11,397 bases of DNA, taken from assembly GCA_026770575.1 (NCBI GenBank), contig MU657170.1, positions 780,748 to 792,144 on the forward strand, in the 5' to 3' direction. Under the pieces are notes generated by a model. That model saw only the letters and a list, made by a program, of their open reading frames with translations, was not told where the DNA came from and searched no databases. Both the position numbers and the translations under genes were made by a program. Shown here piece by piece: positions 7,317 through 11,397 of the stretch. Position 1 is the stretch's first letter. Every line of letters begins with the position of its first letter. Source of the stretch: Pelagophyceae sp. CCMP2097. Taxonomy: Eukaryota; Sar; Pelagophyceae.

Positions 7317-7429
7317 GCTTCTTCTATAAAGCCTTTTTTCCTCGAAGGATTTTCCTAAAAAGTTTTTGAAGTACTTTTTGATTTTTCTATAATAAAAAAC
7401 GAAAATTTTTCAGAATGATTTTCTAGAAA
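7317..7429. other. AT-rich linker
   Basis: This short AT-rich stretch lies between the MITE and the second LTR-like copy, with runs of T and A and no open frame of note. It may be a remnant of another insertion; nothing is recognised. Confidence 0.4.
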
Positions 7430-7597
7430 GCTCAAGTTGATGATGCGGTTGAAGAAGGAGCTCAATGAGGCCGTTGGGGGTAATTGGCGCAGCCGCCGGA
7501 GGGCGGCTGGCGCGGGCGGCCACTATATATATCTATAACAGGGTATACTTGGCAATCGGGGGTATGGGATGTATAAAGTCGGGTACGGAACGTAACA
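7430..7597 (-). repeat. LTR-like repeat, partial copy 2
   Basis: This matches 1940-2140 in the same orientation, ending with the same GTAACA terminus and keeping the GC hairpin and TATA-like run. It lacks 33 bp of the internal duplication and is cut off at 7430, so the other LTR end is missing. Its position upstream of gag on the minus strand makes it a candidate 5' LTR of the element whose 3' LTR is 1833-2140. The bases flanking the two outer ends (AAAG and TAAG) are similar but not identical, so a shared target duplication is not shown. Confidence 0.6.
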
Positions 7598-7622
7598 CTT
7601 TAAAAAAAAAATTTTTAGAATA

Positions 7623-8342
7623 GAGAGCTTCAGCTCAAAGTGATACCCTATCGAAAGTGATACCCTATCAAATAAAAGCCCGTTAAAAGCCCGTTGATAT
7701 ATAGAGCTTGCAGTGATCTCTCCGTTCAACGGACCTCGTACAACTCTCAAACTCGCGAGCCAAATCAAAGTAGTACCTAGGTACCACTTTGGCCCGAGGG
7801 CAACCCCGAGGCACCCCAGCCGACTCCCGTCCCGGGATCGATGGTGCGCAGTCAACAAGCCCATGCGCAGACGCCCGTCGATTTTCCGCATGGTGCGTCG
7901 ACTCTAGCGGAATCGGCGTTTTGGGTACTTGTGTTCGAGTTCGTACCCACCCGCGATGCGCTGTCGCGGCCGGTTCCGGGCGCTGCCGGATTGGTTGCGG
8001 ACGCCTGCGCGCAGTTCCCGCCGGTTGCCGGCGCGTGGCGGGTCCCGCAAGGGCCCGAACGCATGCTCCTCACGCGCCTTCCGATGCCACGTCGCTGCTG
8101 CCCAAGGGGTAGCCACAACGCAAAACAAAGTTAGGGCCGGCCCTGCGGGACCAAGGCGCGTCGATAGGGCCATTCAGCGCCTCATTCCGACGAGAACTGA
8201 CCGATATCCTTGACCCCACCATAAGACAACGACGTCGTCTCCAAAATATGCAGATCAGTTCGATAGGATAAGAGTTTGATCTTGTCCGATGGATACGATA
8301 GGATATGAATTCGATAGGGTATCACTTTGAGCTGAAGCTCTC
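7623..8342. mobile_element. 720-bp TA-flanked inverted-repeat element with GC-rich cargo
   Basis: Perfect 33-bp terminal inverted repeats (7623-7655 and 8310-8342) begin GAGAGCTTCAGCTCAAAG and are flanked by TA (7621-7622 and 8343-8344). Inside the left end AAAGTGATACCCTATC is repeated exactly (7637-7652 and 7654-7669). On the right CGATAGG recurs at 8261, 8296 and 8312. Such subterminal repeats are typical transposase-binding arrays. The ends are AT-rich, while the middle (about 7730-8180) is strongly GC-rich and resembles host coding DNA. No transposase motif is present, so the element is non-autonomous, probably of the Tc1/mariner superfamily by its TA sites. It lies just downstream of the J-domain-like gene. 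Confidence 0.85.
7841..8134 (+). CDS. Possible captured coding fragment inside the transposon
   Basis: A 97-codon ATG frame lies in the GC-rich centre of the inverted-repeat element. It holds a hydrophobic segment near FWVLVFEFVPTRDAL and later PVAGAWRVPQGPERMLLTRL. I recognise no family. Other frames of similar length overlap it on both strands, as expected in GC-rich DNA, so coding is uncertain. The contrast with the AT-rich transposon ends suggests captured host sequence, as in Pack-type elements, which is inference only. Confidence 0.2.
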   Translation: MVRSQQAHAQTPVDFPHGASTLAESAFWVLVFEFVPTRDALSRPVPGAAGLVADACAQFPPVAGAWRVPQGPERMLLTRLPMPRRCCPRGSHNAKQS

Positions 8343-8344
8343 TA

Positions 8345-8611
8345 ATGTCGGCCGTTGCAACCATTCAGAGCCTTTCGCTATTGCGCACCACAAGGGTCCC
8401 CTCTGAGCGTGTTTACGAGGTTTGCAGTCGACGCTCGAGGCACCCCAAAAAGTTTCGCACTCAACGCGAGCCTCCGATCTCGCCGAGTGCAGGGACCTTC
8501 CACGGCGTGCGGCGCCTTGCCGAGCGCTGCTGCGATGGCCATGCAGTGGCCAGCTCTATGGCCATGGATATGTGGGGAGAGCACGAGTGTGGCTCGATCC
8601 CAGTGCCGCCC
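8345..8611. other. Intergenic stretch downstream of the J-domain-like gene
   Basis: Open frames exist on both strands, but none has a recognisable domain. The minus-strand frame at 8378-8584 is in the same phase as the upstream gene, beyond its stop, and could be a further exon if an intron is spliced. The octamer ATGGCCAT occurs twice near 8537-8565. Nothing else stands out. Confidence 0.35.
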
Positions 8612-9712
8612 CTAGGCCCCGCGCGTGTCTACAGCATTCTCTTCTGGGTTACGCCGCCTTGGAGCCTTGGGCCTGAGGGAGCGTTTGCAGCCTCCGCCAC
8701 GCGTTGCTCCCAGGGTACGCGAACTGGGCCGACATGGGCCCGAAGGAGACGCCGCCGGCGAGGATGACCGCCGCCGGCGGCACGGGCATGGGCGCGTCGC
8801 CGCCGAGCCGCGTCCTAGACGCTGCCGCGTGAAGGTGGGAATGGGGCTCTGCCGCGCATATAAAACGCACTGCTTGCCGGCGGGCTGGAGCGGGGGCATG
8901 TCGAGCTCGTCGTCCTCTTCTTCCTCTTGCTCGTCGCAGGAGACGTAGTTGTCTCGGCCGCCGCCGTCGGCTTCGAGGAGGAGGTACTCTTTGATTTCGT
9001 CGCAGGGTTCGTCCGAGTCATACTCGCGGCCGTCGAAAAACGCGTCGAAGACGGCGTGCGGGTCGACGTCGAGGACCGAGTGCTCCGAATACGCTTCGGA
9101 CTGGGCCAGAGCTTGGAACCCGAGGCGGTCGTAGATTTCCCGGCGCTCGGCATCGCGCAGCACCACAAACGCCACGGCGAGGTCGCGGAACGTGCGCCAC
9201 CCGCGGTCCGCGTAGGCCTGGCGATCCGCCTCGTGGCGCAGCGAGAGGACGTGGTAGTTGGCGAAACACTTGGAGTCGCCCCCAACGACGCCGCCCTTGG
9301 GGTGCGGCCGCACGCCGAGCGTCGCGTGTAGGTCAAAGGGCCGCATCGGCGGCGGCTCCGTCGGGTAGTCGTCGTCATCGCCGCCGTCGTCGCCGTCGTC
9401 GTCGTCGCCGTCCTCGCCGCCGTTGTCCGCGTCGTCAGCGTCCGCGTCTTCGGCGCCGTCGAATTCGTCGGCGTCGTCGGCGCCGTCCGCGTCGTCGACG
9501 GGCTCGCTCGACTGCGGCGCCGGAGGCTCGCCCCCGAGGTCCATGGCCTCCTCGCCGGCCGCCGACGGTGCCGCCTTTGCCTTTTTGAGGCCGTTGCCGA
9601 GGCCGGTTTCCAGCGCGCGGATCGCCGACTCCATCTCGGGCGGCTCGTCGAGGTGGCCGTTTTGCACGCTGCGCGTGCGGTGCAGCCGCCGCTTCCGGTT
9701 GGCGTTGACCAT
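8612..9712 (-). CDS. J-domain-like protein with degenerate HPD motif
   Basis: The ATG at 9712 opens a 366-codon frame, GC-rich as a host gene would be. The N terminus is basic (NRKRRLHRTR, a possible nuclear signal). Residues 71-115 are a long Asp/Ala/Gly acidic tract. Residues 128-202 resemble a DnaJ domain: HATLGV for the first helix, ANYHVLSLRHEAD for helix II and its loop, and FRDLAVAFVVLRDAERREIYDRLGFQAL for helix III. J domains stimulate Hsp70 ATPase through an invariant His-Pro-Asp; here the site reads His-Glu-Ala-Asp (160-163), and about ten extra residues precede helix II. A DPHAVFDAFF stretch follows, then a second acidic tract (about 256-271). From about residue 282 the frame becomes Arg/Ser/Pro-rich and looks non-coding. 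The minus strand has GT and CAG sites near 8862-8814, so a small intron or an earlier true end is likely. The J-like fold is fairly sure; a canonical co-chaperone role is not. Confidence 0.6.
   Translation of the reverse strand: MVNANRKRRLHRTRSVQNGHLDEPPEMESAIRALETGLGNGLKKAKAAPSAAGEEAMDLGGEPPAPQSSEPVDDADGADDADEFDGAEDADADDADNGGEDGDDDDGDDGGDDDDYPTEPPPMRPFDLHATLGVRPHPKGGVVGGDSKCFANYHVLSLRHEADRQAYADRGWRTFRDLAVAFVVLRDAERREIYDRLGFQALAQSEAYSEHSVLDVDPHAVFDAFFDGREYDSDEPCDEIKEYLLLEADGGGRDNYVSCDEQEEEEDDELDMPPLQPAGKQCVLYARQSPIPTFTRQRLGRGSAATRPCPCRRRRSSSPAASPSGPCRPSSRTLGATRGGGCKRSLRPKAPRRRNPEENAVDTRGA
9365..9500. repeat. GC-rich trinucleotide low-complexity tract
   Basis: Runs of GTC, GCC and TCG triplets encode the acidic Asp/Gly/Ala tract of the J-domain-like protein on the minus strand. 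The tract is prone to length change by replication slippage. Confidence 0.8.
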
Positions 9713-9735
9713 TGCAAGGGGGGACCCGGGCCTGT

Positions 9736-9753
9736 CGCGACGATGTCGTCGCG
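9736..9753. repeat. Short perfect hairpin upstream of the J-domain-like gene
   Basis: CGCGACGA, TG, TCGTCGCG is a perfect 8-bp inverted repeat with a 2-base loop, 24 bp upstream of the ATG at 9712. It might lie in the 5' leader, but chance in GC-rich DNA is not excluded. Confidence 0.45.
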
Positions 9754-9792
9754 GAAATCGCCCAATTCCCGATCAACTTCGGGTGCATCTTG

Positions 9793-10246
9793 GCTAGACT
9801 GGTAGTTACCCGGGGTTTTACCGGGAAGGAACGTAATTACTCGGTATTACTGGGCATGGCAGTAATATGCAGTTATATCGCCAAAATGGTTACTGCTCCA
9901 AAAAAAACTTCTTTAGGGCGTAAGAGAGCTCTCTACGTGCCCTCTGGGCGACTAGGAGCCTAGCACGCCACTCGGCCGAGCATTTGAAGTTTTTTTGGGT
10001 GGTCGGCGCGAATGTCGGCGATCATGTCGTGCAGGCCCTCGTTTTCGCCCAAGTCGAGTGGAATTCACAGCCAGTCGTTCAAAAGTTGGGGAGAAGCAAA
10101 GTCGTTTTCGCACTTGCCGAGTAATACGGACCGCAGCGCGCCGCGCGCTGGATTTTTGGCTTGCGGAGTAACGCAATTACCTCGGATTTCTTTACCTCGG
10201 AGTAATCAGTAACCAAGTAATGGCCAACCTAGCAACTTGGAGTAGG
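9793..10246. repeat. Imperfect inverted-repeat region rich in GTAATTAC-like motifs
   Basis: The left part (about 9793-9905) and right part (about 10160-10246) are full of motifs such as GTAATTAC, GGTTACTG and CAGTAACC. They are partly reverse complementary: GGTTACTG near 9889 against CAGTAACC near 10207, and CTAG with GGTAGTTAC at the left against GTAATGGCCAACCTAG at the right. The identity is weak and no clear target duplication is seen. This may be an old foldback-type element around the broken coding fragment at 9960-10178. Confidence 0.35.
9960..10178 (-). pseudogene. Broken coding fragment, weakly MIF4G-like
   Basis: The minus strand holds a frame with protein-like composition: NPARGALRSVLLGKCENDF, then LLNDWL, a TGA at 10065-10067, then LDLGENEGLHDMIADIRADH and PKKLQMLGRVAC before a TAG at 9960-9962. 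The pairing of R..LL.KC...F with a later K.QMLG.V resembles the MIF4G repeat of eIF4G-type translation factors (LLNRCQxEF, then RRMLGNIRF). The match is by eye and short, so family assignment is weak. The in-frame stop and lack of flanking exons mean it is broken. It lies inside the region of imperfect inverted repeats, so it may be sequence captured by a mobile element. Confidence 0.3.
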
Positions 10247-10604
10247 AATCCTAGGGGGAATTGACAACCACTTCAGACCTTTCCAAAAGTACTTTCAAGA
10301 CGACCTCGCAATAAAGGTCAAATTGGACGGCGCTGGTTAGACGGGTTCCACTAGAATTATATGGCCAGCTCGCTGTTAGATGGTATGAGGCGGCGCCTCA
10401 CGCCCTGTTCCCCCAAATCGGCGATGTAATATACCTAGCGACGCCGTACTCGCCTTTGTAGAGGTTTGACCTTGCAGTTCGGAGACCCTTCTACTTCTGC
10501 GTGGGTGTTCGCGGTCTTGTGCCGGAGGGGCCGCCTGCGCGATGACCCGCTGGGGGCAAAAGGGGATTCACCGGATCATTATCCTTGTAGATGATTGTGG
10601 GGCC

Positions 10605-10618
10605 CGGTATATATACCG
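10605..10618. repeat. 14-bp perfect palindrome
   Basis: CGGTATATATACCG equals its own reverse complement. It contains a TATATA core and could be a TATA-type promoter element or a protein-binding site. No adjacent gene supports either reading. Confidence 0.5.
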
Positions 10619-10968
10619 CAACGGCCTGTGGTGGCGGGCCGCCGCCTCAGTGTCGCGAGCGTTGAGCGGGGTGTGGTGCATGTCAACACGTGGCTTACGA
10701 GTGCGCCTAGCGATCTCGCTAGGTATTGACCTTGCACATAAACCTACTTGCTAGGCTGTCACAACTGATCCGTTGAACGATCATTTTTTGTGTGTGTTTA
10801 CGAAAAGATTGCTCTTAGTCTCTCCCTGAAAAGGGCACTTTTTTAATGTGCGTGGCGCGCCGCGCATGCGCGTCCCATAGACCCGTTGAGCGGCGCAATG
10901 GACTACCTGAAGGGGCCTACTCGACCTGAGGGGGGTCCTACTCGTTTTGTGTGGAGCGCAGCGGCGAT

Positions 10969-10995
10969 GGGGGGGTCCGGGGGGGGGCACCCCCC
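10969..10995. repeat. Long G run, G run and C run
   Basis: The plus strand reads seven G, TCC, nine G, CA, six C. The C run can pair with either G run in a hairpin, and the G runs could take part in quadruplex structure. No gene context explains it. Confidence 0.7.
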
Positions 10996-11160
10996 GGTAG
11001 CAAACGCGCGAAAGAGCTCGATATCCGATACTCACTCTATCGAACCGCTCCAGGGGCGCGGCGTGCTGGCGCTTGTAGCGGGCCATCTTAGCCTCGCCGG
11101 GATGCCCAAACGGGCCGGCGCCGCCGCCGGATCAAACCTCGATTTCCGAGCCGCTATCTC

Positions 11161-11397
11161 GCTCACAGCTCTCCTTGTCTATTTAAGCAAGACTTGATTC
11201 CGCTCATACTCCGCAGTAAACACACGGAAGAAGTATTATTCTGGTGTATAAATGATAATGTAATACCAGCTCTCCACATGTATAATTGGTTTTGCCAAAC
11301 CATGGTTTCTGAGCCGGAACTCCACATTGCGCGCGCCGTCGGACTCCAACACACTCCGACATTGGAAAGAGTTCGTCGCGTGCCTACGAACCACCTT
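11161..11397. other. Right end, possible minus-strand exon remnant
   Basis: On the minus strand one frame near 11390-11250 reads VLESDGARNVEFRLRNHGLA and then KPIIHVESWYY before a stop. Its composition is protein-like, but I recognise no family. Another minus-strand frame, 11163-11354, overlaps it. The window ends here, so an exon running in from the right cannot be judged. Confidence 0.2.

Larger units (their letters stand above)
10250..11160. other. Stretch with no supportable gene
   Basis: No domain is recognisable in any frame here. The plus frame at 10542-10754 and the minus frame at 10781-11086 are short and lack recognisable features. The stretch contains a 14-bp palindrome (10605-10618), a 7-bp-arm hairpin with CCTAGCG and CGCTAGG (10706-10723), and long G and C runs at 10969-10995. 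Confidence 0.5.

Noticed and set aside
1833..7597. Intact LTR retrotransposon bounded by two LTRs
   Set aside because: The right-hand copy is truncated, no shared target duplication or primer-binding site is seen, and the interior is out of order and broken.
7841..8173. A confident gene in the GC-rich transposon interior
   Set aside because: Five overlapping frames of similar length on both strands cannot be told apart by eye; kept only as a low-confidence entry.
8927..9331. 134-codon plus-strand frame with hydrophobic Val/Ala content
   Set aside because: It is antisense to the J-domain region. Antisense frames of GC-rich genes are often open, and no family match is visible.
8815..9765. 316-codon minus-strand frame rich in Thr, Arg and Ser
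   Set aside because: It is the shadow of the J-domain-like gene in another frame; the Thr/Arg repeats come from the GAC-rich acidic tract read out of phase.
10250..11397. tRNA or other structured RNA genes
   Set aside because: No A-box and B-box pair or cloverleaf could be assembled; only short palindromes were found.

Overview
The window looks like nuclear DNA of a GC-rich single-celled eukaryote. The reasons are one GC-rich gene with a very acidic, low-complexity protein and a eukaryote-style J domain, scattered remains of several retrotransposon classes, two TA-flanked inverted-repeat elements, and no bacterial gene packing. A microalga such as a stramenopile is my best guess, from codon and protein style only; the sequence does not prove it. 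Most of the window is transposable-element debris. Apart from the J-domain-like gene I see no confident host gene.

Layout. 1-900: GC-rich, with one possible acidic terminal exon on the minus strand (about 523-699). 917-995: a 19/20-bp inverted repeat. About 1200-1832 (+): a fragment of a gag/pol junction from a Ty3-type element. 1833-2140: a 308-bp LTR-like repeat with TG...CA ends. About 2175-6892 (-): a decayed Ty3/gypsy-type element. Reading its minus strand, the order is gag (6892-6270), a junction stem-loop (6240-6164), a protease-like domain (5776-5192), an open frame carrying stitched remains of the pre-RT, RT-thumb and RNase H regions (4987-4088), and the integrase C-terminal and chromodomain-like tail (4087-3281). 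Beyond that come a LINE-type reverse transcriptase C-terminal fragment (about 3230-2462) and a separate reverse transcriptase palm fragment (2495-2175). 6893-7116: four 56-bp tandem repeats. 7116-7314: a 199-bp TA-flanked MITE. 7430-7597: a second, partial copy of the LTR-like repeat. 7623-8342: a 720-bp TA-flanked inverted-repeat element with GC-rich cargo. 8612-9712 (-): the J-domain-like gene. About 9790-10250: a region with GTAATTAC-like inverted repeats around a broken coding fragment. 10250-11397: no supportable gene.

The most interesting signal is at the gag/pol junction of the Ty3-type family. The window holds two inverted copies. In both, a long stem-loop starts about 30 nt after the gag stop codon, with a loop of the same length (23 nt). 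Several stem positions differ between the copies on both arms at once while staying base-paired. That is the mark of a structure kept at the RNA or DNA level rather than simple sequence descent, and it could be a recoding, re-initiation or packaging element.

The retroelement genes cannot act together as they stand. The protease lacks its D-S/T-G motif, the RT core is absent from its expected place, RNase H lacks its middle, the integrase lacks its catalytic core, and there are several stops and frameshifts.
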